Below the pieces are notes generated by a model, which was not told the origin of the DNA, made no database searches, and worked only from the letters and a program-made list of their open reading frames with translations. From Paenibacillus urinalis (GTDB lineage Bacteria; Bacillota; Bacilli; Paenibacillales; Paenibacillaceae): a stretch of DNA of 64,000 nt. The DNA lies in assembly GCF_028747985.1 (NCBI RefSeq), contig NZ_CP118108.1:3105501-3169500 (forward strand), read 5' to 3'. The translations under genes were made by a program, and so were the position numbers. Positions 52,807 to 60,860 of the stretch are shown piece after piece (position 1 is the stretch's first letter; every line of letters starts with the position of its first letter).

Positions 52807-52865
52807 TATTTTTATAAATGAGCTTCGTTATAGCACCATACTGATCAAGATGATTCACATTCGTG

Positions 52866-55025
52866 TTAATAGCTCATTTCTATTCGTACCGCTGTCGTCT
52901 TAAATCCCGGCATTTTACAAAAAGGGTCCAGCTCGCCGCGTGTGGCTCGATTCACATTTTGGACTCCTCCCCAATGCATTGGTACAAATAAAGTATCCTT
53001 TCGGATCTGCTCATTGAAACGGCACCGAACCTGGAACTCTCCGTATCGAGAGGTGATTCTTACCCAGCTCTGTTCCTTAATCATATAGTGACGTGCCGTG
53101 TCTGGATGAATCTCGACGAAGTTCTCGACCTGACGCGAAGCAAGTCCTGGACTCAGCCTTGTCTGTACTCCTGTCAGATAATGAGACAGCACCCGGCCAT
53201 TCGTCAGCATAAGTGGATATTCCTTAGACAATCTTTCCTTCACCATTTCACTTTCTTCTGCTGTAAATACAGCTCTGCCATCAGCATGTGCAAACCGCTC
53301 TTCAAAGATTCTGCCGACTCCCTCTTCGTCTTCCGCAGGACAAGGCCAGTACACTCCTTCTTCCTTCCGCAGCCGATCATAAGTGATGCCATAATAATCG
53401 GCAATACCACCCTTACTGGCGATTCGAAGCTCGTTGAATATGTCTTCTGCCGAGGTATAGTCAAAGTATTTGCCTTTACCAATAGCTGCTGCAAGCTCCC
53501 GAAGAATCTCCCAATCATGCCTGCAATCCCCGGGCGGCGGCGTCACCGCTTCACGCAGGAGTACCCGCCCTTCCAGATTCGTGAGCGTACCCGTGTTCTC
53601 TATATATGAGCTTACGGGTAGAACAACATCCGCTAAACGTGCCGTTTCGGATAGGAACATATCCGCCACCGCCAAGAAAGGAACCTTCTCCAGTGCTTCT
53701 TCGACGAGTGTAGCGTTAGGATTCGAAACAATGGGATTCGAGCCCATCACAAACAGCGCTTCAATTGCCCCTGTATTAACGAGCTCCATCATTTCGTAAG
53801 CAGATACTCCCTTTCTAGGAATTTCATCAGGTTCTACTCCCCACACAGAAGCGATGTAATTACGGTCCTGCTCATCCTCAATGGAGCGGTATCCAGGAAG
53901 CTGATCAGCCTTTTGACCATGCTCCCTGCCTCCCTGTCCGTTCCCTTGACCTGTGATTGCTCCGTACCCGCAGCCTTGACGGCCGATCTTCCCTGTCGCA
54001 AGCAGCAAATTAATAAAATGTCTGACCGCGAGGTGTCCATCTGTCTGCTGCTCCACCCCTCTCGCCGTTAACACCATACCTGTCTTGGCCTTACCAAACA
54101 TGTCAGCTGCAAGCTTCAAATTTTCTTCGGATACCCCGGTGTTATCTGTAATATAATTCCAATTGAGCTTATCCAGATATGCCGTCAATTGTTCATAGCC
54201 ATTTGTTCTATTAGTAATAAAAGCCTGATCCAAGAGCCCCTGCTCCCTCAGCCGTTTCAGCATTCCATCAGCAAGCAGCATATCCATACCCGGACGTACA
54301 GCCAAATGAAGATCAGCCATAGCAGCTGTCGATGTTCTGCGCGGATCAATCACAATAATAGAAGCATTTTTTTCTTGAGCTCTAGTAAAATACGGCATAA
54401 GTGTAGGCTGGCATTCTGCAATATTGGTGCCCGCAAGTATGATACATTTTGCATGCTCAATATCAGCTAAAGGAAAGGTTAGACCCCGATCCATTCCAAA
54501 CACCTTAGCTCCAGCGGATGCAGCAGCCGACATACAGAATCGGCCATTGTAATCTATATATTTAGTGCCTATGCCGATCCGCGCAAATTTCCCGAGCATA
54601 TATGCTGTCTCATTAGTCAGTGATCCGCCGCCGTATACGCCGACAGCATTGCTAGGTACAGACTGTATCTTTCCCGCAATATACTGAATCGCTTCGTCCC
54701 AGGAAGCTTCCATCAGTTTACCGTCTTTCTTAATTAACGGGGACGTAATGCGTCTTGCACTTGTCGTATGCTGATGCGCATTCATGCCCTTGACACACAT
54801 TCTTCCTTCGGAAGCTTTGTTCTGCGTCCCTTTGGATTCTGTCACATACTGAAATAACCGGGGTGTCGATTTAGAGACAAGCTCACGGGATTCGACCGTG
54901 ACCTCCGCTTTGCACTGCACACTGCAGAATGGGCATTGGGTCGTTGCATGATGTATTGCACCCTGCAGTTCCGAAGCTGCTTCTTGATTATGATTTATTA
55001 CTTCTGTAGAGCCTGCTATTTTCAT
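52866..55025 (-). CDS. nasC: Assimilatory nitrate reductase catalytic subunit NasC
   Basis: The 719-residue molybdopterin oxidoreductase has the N-terminal 4Fe-4S motif CPFCSVQCKAEV...GRMCVKG (CxxCxxxC...C). Mo-bis-MGD-binding blocks follow: GVYGGGSLTNETAYMLGKFA, NGRFCMSAAASAG, GKIGRQGCGYGAITGQGNGQ and the molydopterin-dinucleotide domain LTNGRVLSHYLTG. It reduces nitrate to nitrite in the cytoplasm with electrons from NasB. It lies 55 bases behind the nasB gene in one operon. ATG 55025 or GTG 55037 may be the start. It is intact over the whole length. Confidence 0.92.
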   Translation of the reverse strand: MKIAGSTEVINHNQEAASELQGAIHHATTQCPFCSVQCKAEVTVESRELVSKSTPRLFQYVTESKGTQNKASEGRMCVKGMNAHQHTTSARRITSPLIKKDGKLMEASWDEAIQYIAGKIQSVPSNAVGVYGGGSLTNETAYMLGKFARIGIGTKYIDYNGRFCMSAAASAGAKVFGMDRGLTFPLADIEHAKCIILAGTNIAECQPTLMPYFTRAQEKNASIIVIDPRRTSTAAMADLHLAVRPGMDMLLADGMLKRLREQGLLDQAFITNRTNGYEQLTAYLDKLNWNYITDNTGVSEENLKLAADMFGKAKTGMVLTARGVEQQTDGHLAVRHFINLLLATGKIGRQGCGYGAITGQGNGQGGREHGQKADQLPGYRSIEDEQDRNYIASVWGVEPDEIPRKGVSAYEMMELVNTGAIEALFVMGSNPIVSNPNATLVEEALEKVPFLAVADMFLSETARLADVVLPVSSYIENTGTLTNLEGRVLLREAVTPPPGDCRHDWEILRELAAAIGKGKYFDYTSAEDIFNELRIASKGGIADYYGITYDRLRKEEGVYWPCPAEDEEGVGRIFEERFAHADGRAVFTAEESEMVKERLSKEYPLMLTNGRVLSHYLTGVQTRLSPGLASRQVENFVEIHPDTARHYMIKEQSWVRITSRYGEFQVRCRFNEQIRKDTLFVPMHWGGVQNVNRATRGELDPFCKMPGFKTTAVRIEMSY

Positions 55026-55080
55026 GTTGCATTCCACTCCTTCCTTTTATCTCCACATCTATATCTATCATGTATATCGT

Positions 55081-57098
55081 TCATGCAAATTCCAGCAGCC
55101 TATGCTCCAACCCCATAACGCGTTCTCGAATGCTTCCGATCCCTGCGCGCTCAACCCATTCCCACGTTTTCTCGTTGAACCAGCCTTCGGTACTGTAGAG
55201 CTCCACCGTAAACTGAGCAGCACGGATCGCCTCTTCTCTCGTGTCCGTAATACATAAGAGCTGTCCCTCTGTTACAGGATGCCTTGCATGACCCCCTACG
55301 TAGATTTCGTATCCAGCCGGGCACGACTGAACAGCTATATCATGCAGCAAGATCCCGAACACGGACTCTGCTTCCTCTGAGGCGGCAGCATAGATGGTAG
55401 AAGGAACCGGCTGCTCAGCGCACCAGCTTATAAATTCATCAAATGTATCGATCGGCAATGATGGATGCTCAGTTCCTTGCGATCGGTTTCGCTGTATGTA
55501 GTATGCAATCGTTTCTTCACAGGTCCGGCATCCATCTGTGTCTGTAGTTAAATCAAGCAGCTCTCGTACTTCTTCTGACGATTCAGTGCCCGTCGTACTA
55601 ATGAGCTGTATCAGCTCCTCGTGTCCGGTTGTCATGCAGGGGCAGATGCTGTGATCTGTAGCGGATTCCAGCTCCATGCCGCTGGTTGGCGCCGAAGCAC
55701 CGGACAGTGTAACCTTCACAAGTGCCTCCAGCATGGGCCTGCAGCCACCACACGATCCGGATGCCTTCGTCTTCTGCTTTACTTCATCCGCAGTCGTAAG
55801 CCCATCCTTCTCCATGACCTTCATAATCGCAGATTTGGACACTTGATTGCAGGCACATACCGTCTCGCCTCCCGGCATCGCGGCAACAAGAGCTTCCATT
55901 CGGTTCTCACCAGCTGGTGCGGGCTTTATTGCCGCAAGCTCATGAGCATCTGCTTGACGTTTAATGTATCCGAGCATGGTCTGAGATTCGGTCGTATCTC
56001 CATATAAAATAGCACCAGCAAGCTTACCGTCACGTATCGTCCTTTTTTATATTTGAATTGCAGCCGGTCATACTCCTGAACTGCTATGCTGATATCCGGT
56101 CCAATCTCCCCAACAGAGAATAGATCGACACCGGACACCTTCAGCTTGGAATAGGGAATTGAGCCTTGATAGGCTTCGGTTTCCATATGGCACATCTTAC
56201 GTGCCAGCACTCTTGCCTGATCGTACAGTGGTGCAACCAGTCCATAACAGATTCCCTGATGCTCGGCACATTCTCCGACTGCATAAATATATTTATCACT
56301 CGTCTGCATGTAATCATCAACAATAATCCCCCGACTCACGGCAAGCCCGCTGTCTCTTCCGATGTCCACATTAGGACTGATTCCTACAGCAAAAACAACC
56401 AGATCCGCCATCAGCTTGCTTCCGCTGGCAAGCCGAATTCCCTTTGCCCGGCCATCTCCAATGATTTGGACCGTTTGCTGTCCAAGCCGGAATTTCATTC
56501 CTTGCGCTTCCAGCTCCGTCTGCAGCAGTCCTGCGGACATCGGATCCAGCTGTCTATTCATCAAGTACGCTGCATTATGAATCACTTCCGTCTCCATCCC
56601 AAGGTTCAGCAGACCTCTTGCGGCTTCCAGCCCCAGTAGTCCTCCGCCAATAACAATGGCTTTCTTAAATTTCTTGGCGTATTCCATCATAAGAAGACAA
56701 TCATCCATGCTTCGAAAAGCAATAACACCTTCCTGATCACTTCCCGGGATCGGCGGGATAAACGCTGATGAGCCTGTCGCAATCAGAAGATCATCGTAAG
56801 ACAGCTTCATTCCAGAGGAAGTTTCTATCGTTTTTTTCTTTCGATGAATCCGTGTGACCTTCTCTCCCGTGTAAAGTTTGATCCCGTTCTGTTCGTACCA
56901 GGTCCAGTCATGAATAATAATATCTTCAAATGAAGTTCCGCCCTGAAGCACTTTGGACAATTCGATCCGATTATAGTTCGGCCTAGGCTCTGCGCCAATC
57001 ACCGTTATTTCATAAAGCTCATGGTTTAATTGAATAATCTCTTCTATACATTTCATGCCGGCCATACCGTTCCCAACGACAATCAACTGCTTCTTCAT
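55081..57098 (-). pseudogene. nasB: Assimilatory nitrate reductase electron-transfer subunit NasB, frameshifted
   Basis: Two frames belong to one gene of about 672 residues. The front (57098 to about 56040) is a pyridine-nucleotide-disulfide oxidoreductase: VVGNGMAGMKCIEE for FAD, VIGGGLLGLEAARG for NADH. The back (about 56045 to 55081) starts as IRDGKLAGAILYGDTTESQT. It then has two BFD-type [2Fe-2S] domains (VCACN...CGGC; ICPCM...CRTC) and an EIYVGGHARHPV tail like nitrite reductases. The switch is at a six-A run in TATAAAAAAGG; a seventh A gives FKYKKRTIRDGK and joins the halves perfectly. It passes electrons from NADH to NasC. It may be a pseudogene, a sequencing error or slippage. Confidence 0.85.
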
Positions 57099-57172
57099 CT
57101 AGTATTCCTCCATCCCATGCCTATCTCTGTAGAGAAACCACGATCTTTTATATAAGTGAAAAAGAACAAAAA

Positions 57173-57203
57173 AGCCCCTTTTTCATCATAAGAAAAAGGG
57201 GCT
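57173..57203 (-). terminator. Intrinsic terminator in the nasB leader (attenuator)
   Basis: On the minus strand AGCCCCTTTTTC and GAAAAAGGGGCT form a perfect 12-bp stem (plus 57192-57203 and 57173-57184) followed by TTTTTTGTTC. It lies between the nasB promoter and start codon, so it would stop transcription before the operon unless prevented. Confidence 0.85.
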
Positions 57204-57237
57204 GCGCTGCCTCACGAAACAGCACTCCGTTGTGCTG
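57200..57237 (-). ncRNA. Two-hairpin ANTAR-type antiterminator element, nasB leader
   Basis: On the minus strand P1 is CAGCAC-AACGGA-GTGCTG (57237-57220) and P2 is GGC-AGCGCA-GCC (57211-57200), extendable by a further G-C pair past one mismatch. Both six-base loops have A at position 1 and G at position 4, the rule published for ANTAR protein targets. The 3' arm of P2 (GCCCC) is also the first arm of the leader terminator, so the two structures exclude each other. The geometry matches NasR/EutV-type antitermination. Confidence 0.68.
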
Positions 57238-57251
57238 AACTTATATATAAG

Positions 57252-57280
57252 AGAATATAGGATACCTGATCCTATGTCAA
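57252..57280 (-). promoter_or_regulatory. Sigma-A promoter of nasB-nasC
   Basis: On the minus strand TTGACA (57280-57275), a 17-base spacer and TATTCT (57257-57252) make a near-consensus promoter; transcription should start near 57245. The spacer itself is a dyad, TAGGAT...ATCCTA, which could be an additional operator. Confidence 0.75.
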
Positions 57281-57291
57281 TATTTTTAACA
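57275..57291. promoter_or_regulatory. GlnR/TnrA-type box at the nasB promoter
   Basis: TGTCA-N7-TAACA fits the consensus TGTNAN7TNACA at every specified base. It overlaps the -35 hexamer of the nasB promoter, linking the operon to nitrogen status as in Bacillus nitrate genes. Confidence 0.65.
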
Positions 57292-57335
57292 CAAAATGCT
57301 TTCAAACGATTACTTTCATTTTTTTCAATAATTTG

Positions 57336-57352
57336 CGTTAAGTATCTTGACA
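57336..57352. promoter_or_regulatory. GlnR/TnrA-type box at the narK promoter
   Basis: CGTTA-N7-TGACA has one mismatch (first base) to TGTNAN7TNACA. It overlaps the -35 of the narK promoter in the mirror-image position of the box at nasB. Confidence 0.5.
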
Positions 57353-57375
57353 TATCGAATTTCAATTTCTATAAT
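57347..57375 (+). promoter_or_regulatory. Consensus sigma-A promoter of narK
   Basis: TTGACA (57347-57352), exactly 17 bases, then TATAAT (57370-57375). Both hexamers are perfect. Transcription should start near 57382, leaving a leader of about 178 bases before the narK ATG. Confidence 0.88.
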
Positions 57376-57407
57376 TCAGTGTACAGTCAGTCAAACAGAA
57401 TACATAG

Positions 57408-57450
57408 TGATTCACAATGAAGTGAATCATGTGTCACGGCAATGAGGCCG
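57408..57450 (+). ncRNA. Two-hairpin ANTAR-type antiterminator element, narK leader
   Basis: P1 is TGATTCAC-AATGAA-GTGAATCA (57408-57429), a perfect 8-bp stem. After seven bases, P2 is CGGC-AATGAG-GCCG (57437-57450). Both six-base loops have A1 and G4. P2's 3' arm GCCG is the first part of the terminator stem that follows, so forming P2 prevents termination. This is the textbook ANTAR antitermination layout and is the stronger of the two copies in this region. Confidence 0.78.
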
Positions 57451-57494
57451 CAGCTCGAACCCTTTTAATTAAGGGGCGAATTGCGGCTTTTTTT
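57447..57494 (+). terminator. Intrinsic terminator in the narK leader (attenuator)
   Basis: GCCGCA (57447-57452) pairs with TGCGGC (57482-57487), with inner CCCTT/AAGGG, and is followed by seven T (57488-57494). It stands 66 bases before the narK ATG, inside the leader. Confidence 0.85.
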
Positions 57495-57559
57495 GATGCA
57501 GTGGAGATCCCTCTTCATGATGGGTCTGATCTATTAAAGATAAAAAGGGAGAGATTAGG

Positions 57560-58792
57560 ATGGAGAAAAAAAGTTTCTGGAAAAGCGGGCATAACCCCAC
57601 ACTCTTCGGTGCATTTTTTTATTTCGACATCAGCTTTATGATCTGGGGCCTGATTGGTCCGCTTAGTGTTGTTATTGCAGGAGATTATCCGATGGATGCG
57701 GCGCAAAAAGCAAATCTGGTTGCACTCCCGGTATTGAGCGGCTCTATCCTTCGACTGCTCTTCGGGTATCTGACCGACCACATTGGTCCCAAGCTTACCG
57801 CGCAGATCGGGATGATCGTTACCTTGATTCCTTTAGTTCTCGGCTGGCAGTGGGTCAGCTCACTTGATCAGTTGTATGTTGTTGCACTGCTCCTTGGTGT
57901 AGCTGGCGCTTCCTTTGCCGCAGCACTTCCGCTGGCGAGCCAGTGGTATCCCAAAGAGCATCAGGGTCTGGCCATGGGAATTGCCGGAGCAGGTAACAGT
58001 GGAACCGTACTTGCTACTCTATTTGCCAACCGGCTTGCTACACATTTCGGAAGCTGGGAAGTCGTATTCGGACTCGCCATGATTCCCATCATCATCGTCT
58101 TTATCCTCTTTACGATCTTTGCCAAGAACAGCCCGAATCGTCCTGCTCCAAAGACCTTTGCTCAATATGCCCATGTCTTAAAACAAAAGGACGCACTGAT
58201 TCTCTGTTTATTTTACTGTGTTACCTTCGGTGGTTTTGTCGGTCTATCCAATTATCTAACGATCTTCTTCAATACTCAATATGGGCTATCTGCTGTACAG
58301 GCAGCCGATATCGCAACTTTCTGTATTATTGCAGGCAGCTTCTTCCGGCCCGTCGGGGGCATGCTCTCTGACCGCTTCGGCGGAACACGTATTCTGACAT
58401 TCCTCTATGCAGGAGCTGCTCTCATGCTGGTAGGTGTTTCATTCCTGCCTCCACTCCCGGTCGTCGTTGTGCTCTTGTTCATCGGCATGATGTGCCTTGG
58501 TGCGGGTAACGGTTCCGTGTTTCAGCTCGTTCCGCTGCGGTTCGGCGCCGAGATTGGTCTCATGACAGGAATTGTCGGTGCGGCCGGAGGATTGGGTGGA
58601 TATGCGCTGCCGCTTCTTCTCGGAAACCTATACAAATCGGTTGGAAGCTACACCCCTGGATTCTTAATTTTAAGCGTCGTCGCTGCTGCCGCTTGTATTC
58701 TCGTGGTTACCATGAGTCTGCAATGGAGAAAAACATGGCTGCAGAAGCAGGGCAAGAAGACTGCTGCCATCGCTGCTGAAGTCAACGCATAG
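57560..58792 (+). CDS. narK: Nitrate/nitrite MFS transporter NarK/NasA type
   Basis: The 410-residue protein has twelve hydrophobic segments. Nitrate-porter features include FYFDISFMIWGLIGPLSVVI in helix 1, the MFS loop GYLTDHIGPKL, and Gly-rich signatures GIAGAGNSGTVLATLFANRL (nitrate signature 1) and GAGNGSVFQLVPLRFG (signature 2). It imports nitrate for the divergent nasBC. GGGAGAGATTAGG precedes the ATG. It is monocistronic and ends with a duplicated GAAGTCAACGCATAG. Confidence 0.93.
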   Translation: MEKKSFWKSGHNPTLFGAFFYFDISFMIWGLIGPLSVVIAGDYPMDAAQKANLVALPVLSGSILRLLFGYLTDHIGPKLTAQIGMIVTLIPLVLGWQWVSSLDQLYVVALLLGVAGASFAAALPLASQWYPKEHQGLAMGIAGAGNSGTVLATLFANRLATHFGSWEVVFGLAMIPIIIVFILFTIFAKNSPNRPAPKTFAQYAHVLKQKDALILCLFYCVTFGGFVGLSNYLTIFFNTQYGLSAVQAADIATFCIIAGSFFRPVGGMLSDRFGGTRILTFLYAGAALMLVGVSFLPPLPVVVVLLFIGMMCLGAGNGSVFQLVPLRFGAEIGLMTGIVGAAGGLGGYALPLLLGNLYKSVGSYTPGFLILSVVAAAACILVVTMSLQWRKTWLQKQGKKTAAIAAEVNA

Positions 58793-58807
58793 GAAGTCAA
58801 CGCATAG
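58778..58807 (+). repeat. Perfect 15-base tandem duplication at the narK stop codon
   Basis: GAAGTCAACGCATAG at 58778-58792 (the last codons and stop of narK) is repeated at once at 58793-58807. The reading frame is not changed because the first copy keeps its stop. Confidence 0.9.
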
Positions 58808-58857
58808 ATTATTGAATAAATAGGTGGACAACCAAAACTTTAAACAAGCTACAAAAA

Positions 58858-58906
58858 AAGAAGCAGTGATCTTATCCTAAGCGATAACGATAAGACACTG
58901 CTTCTT
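58858..58906. terminator. Bidirectional terminator between narK and the cupredoxin gene
   Basis: AAGAAGCAGTG (58858-58868) pairs with CACTGCTTCTT (58896-58906), with inner CTTATC/GATAAG. On the minus strand the stem is followed by TTTTTGTAG. Confidence 0.85.
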
Positions 58907-58913
58907 GCTATTG

Positions 58914-59336
58914 TCATTTAACGGTTAGTGTTCCAAAGGTCATATACATACCGCAATTGAAATTATAAGTTCCCGGCTCAAGTGTTGTATCCACGGTATA
59001 ATAATTATCGCCTTTTTCCAAATATTGAAGCATATCAAAATCCTCTGAGACAAGGCTGGTAATATGAGTAAGGTTCGTCACCTTCTTAAAGTTGATCTTC
59101 GTTGGTACACCTTGCTTCACTTCGATATGACTAGGAGAGAACCCCTTATCATTAATTTCAACAGTTACAATCTCATAATTACTTAAATCCTCTTCTTCTT
59201 GTACGGTCTGTCCTCTATCCAGAGCAGATGGAACCATGCTGTTCCCTTGGAAGAAGATGATCAAACCACCTATAACAAGAATGGCTGCAAGCCCAATTGC
59301 CAGGAACGGCCAAGATTTCATTAGCTTTTTGTTCAT
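58914..59336 (-). CDS. Membrane-anchored cupredoxin-domain protein
   Basis: The 140-residue protein has an N-terminal membrane helix (SWPFLAIGLAAILVIGGLIIFF), then an acidic linker and a cupredoxin fold (about 55-140) with NDKGFSPSHIEVKQG and PTKINFKK. A possible copper site is His (NLTHITS) and Cys/Met (FNCGMYM). Such domains carry electrons or bind copper outside the membrane. GAGAGGACTTG precedes the ATG. It is monocistronic. It is unrelated in sequence to the nearby nitrate genes, although copper and nitrogen-oxide chemistry often meet. Confidence 0.75.
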   Translation of the reverse strand: MNKKLMKSWPFLAIGLAAILVIGGLIIFFQGNSMVPSALDRGQTVQEEEDLSNYEIVTVEINDKGFSPSHIEVKQGVPTKINFKKVTNLTHITSLVSEDFDMLQYLEKGDNYYTVDTTLEPGTYNFNCGMYMTFGTLTVK

Positions 59337-59609
59337 ACGTAAACAAGTCCTCTCGAGAAACTTCTAATGTATTGCTTTGCTTTATATGTTAAGGATAAAC
59401 CATATTGTCAGTGAACTAAATGACCCTTTGTAGCTATTTCCTAACATTCTTTTGTCAAAATTATAAACATTATGTGAATGAAGCCTTGAAATGCGGAAAA
59501 GAGCAGCGTCATCTAAAAGACAGCTCCTCTTCTTCCTATTCCCTATTATATACGTAATTGTTAAGGCTTAACCTAACTGATGCGAAAGTCTTGTTACATT
59601 ATACTCTTG
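59337..59609. other. Gene-free region with a weak hairpin
   Basis: This holds the promoter side of the cupredoxin gene and, at 59499-59530, an imperfect hairpin (AAGAGCAGCGTC against GACAGCTCCTCTT) that may end the SPFH/Arc operon. No ORF is convincing. Confidence 0.35.
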
Positions 59610-59795
59610 TCACTCTTCGTTATTGTCAGTAATCCGCTTAGGGCCGGGTAGTCTCCCCGCATCTCTTAGAGCTTCTCTTAACAGAAACTCAATATGACCA
59701 TTTACGCTTCGGAATTCATCAGCTGCCCAGCGCTCCAAAGCCTCATACGTAGCCTGGTCGAGGCGGAGAGGGAAGCTCTTCTTCTTACCTGCCAT
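59610..59795 (-). CDS. Arc-type ribbon-helix-helix protein
   Basis: The 61-residue protein is almost wholly a ribbon-helix-helix DNA-binding domain: KSFPLRLDQATYEALERWAADEFRSVNGHI (beta strand, helix A, helix B) and EFLLREALRDAG, as in toxin-antitoxin-type Arc relatives. It lies 18 bases behind an SPFH gene in one operon. This SPFH plus Arc pair is a recurring arrangement in Bacillota and no toxin is beside it. It probably regulates its own operon. Confidence 0.82.
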   Translation of the reverse strand: MAGKKKSFPLRLDQATYEALERWAADEFRSVNGHIEFLLREALRDAGRLPGPKRITDNNEE

Positions 59796-59813
59796 TAATA
59801 CGGATGTCTCTCA

Positions 59814-60668
59814 TTAATAAATGGTGCTGGTGTTAATGACCGGCTGGGCAGAACGATCAGAAACGACAGCAACAAGCAGATTATTAATCATCGCAGCTTT
59901 GCGTTCCTCGTCAAGTTCAACAGCTCCTTCTTTCTCAAGCCGTTCAATCGCAAGCTGTACCATTGTTACCGCACCTTCTACTATTTTCTCCCGAGCGGAG
60001 ATAATGGCAGATGCCTGTTGTCTTTGCAGCATTGCACTTGCAATCTCAGTAGAGTATGCCAGATGTGTCAGGCGGGATTCACGCACGTTAACTCCTGCAA
60101 TTTCCAGACGAGCCTGCAGCTCATTGGTGAGCTCCATGGCGATCTCTTCCGCATTGCTTCGCAGAGAGAATCCAGCTCCGTCTAGATTATCGTAAGCATA
60201 TTTACTTGCCACATGGCGCAGTGCAGTCTCGCTCTGAATTTCTACAAAGGATTCATAATCATCAACCTCAAACAGTGCCTTTGCGGAATCCACGACAGAG
60301 AAAACAACTACGGCTTCAATCTCAATAGGGTTCCCTTCTACATCATTTACTTTGAGCATCGAGCTGTTGAAGTTACGGACACGCAGCGAAACCTTCTTCT
60401 GTGCTGAGAGCGGAATGGTCATATAAAACCCACTGTCACGAATAACCCCCATATACTTACCGAAAAATGTAAGTACCATCGCTTGATTCGGCTGGACAAC
60501 TGTCATTCCCGTAGACAGCAAGACAGCAACGACAGCAAGAATGGAGCCATTAATATATCCTGCAGTTTCACCTGTACTAAAGGCAAAGACTCCTGCAGCG
60601 ATTAGCACAAAAACTACAAGCAGACCTACAAATCCATTTACACGAAATACTTTTTTCTCCTGGAACAA
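59814..60668 (-). CDS. SPFH (band 7/stomatin-like) domain protein
   Basis: The 284-residue protein has two N-terminal hydrophobic segments (GLLVVFVLIAAGVFAFS; INGSILAVVAVLLSTGM), then the SPFH domain (about 48-220) beginning NQAMVLTFFGKYMGVIRDSGFYM. A coiled-coil part contains MLQRQQASAIISAREKIVEGAV. Such proteins form membrane scaffolds. The likely start is TTG at 60668. It is first gene of the SPFH-Arc operon. The exact role is unknown. Confidence 0.88.
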   Translation of the reverse strand: MFQEKKVFRVNGFVGLLVVFVLIAAGVFAFSTGETAGYINGSILAVVAVLLSTGMTVVQPNQAMVLTFFGKYMGVIRDSGFYMTIPLSAQKKVSLRVRNFNSSMLKVNDVEGNPIEIEAVVVFSVVDSAKALFEVDDYESFVEIQSETALRHVASKYAYDNLDGAGFSLRSNAEEIAMELTNELQARLEIAGVNVRESRLTHLAYSTEIASAMLQRQQASAIISAREKIVEGAVTMVQLAIERLEKEGAVELDEERKAAMINNLLVAVVSDRSAQPVINTSTIY

Positions 60669-60777
60669 TAAACATCACCGCATCTCTCTACAATATTGTT
60701 TTGATATATTTATGATATCACTTTTTACTTTAATTGTAAACCAAACTTATGAATTAATACATTATTGAACATAAAAA

Positions 60778-60812
60778 ATGGAACGCTTCTGTGTGTTAGA
60801 AAACGTCCCATT
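60778..60812 (-). terminator. Intrinsic terminator of the pectate lyase gene
   Basis: On the minus strand AATGGGACG and CGTTCCATT pair with one G-U (plus 60778-60812), with inner TTCTAACACACAGAA, and run into TTTTTTATG. Confidence 0.8.
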
Positions 60813-60860
60813 CTTTATTCGATCATATCATTTTATAAAATGCATTACTGCACCTATTAT

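Noticed and set aside
56035..56055. Programmed -1 ribosomal frameshift in nasB
   Set aside because: The zero-frame codons are TAT AAA AAA GGA, so simultaneous -1 slippage would put the first tRNA on TAA with mismatches, and NasB proteins are normally made from one uninterrupted frame. A lost A is simpler, although transcript slippage remains possible.
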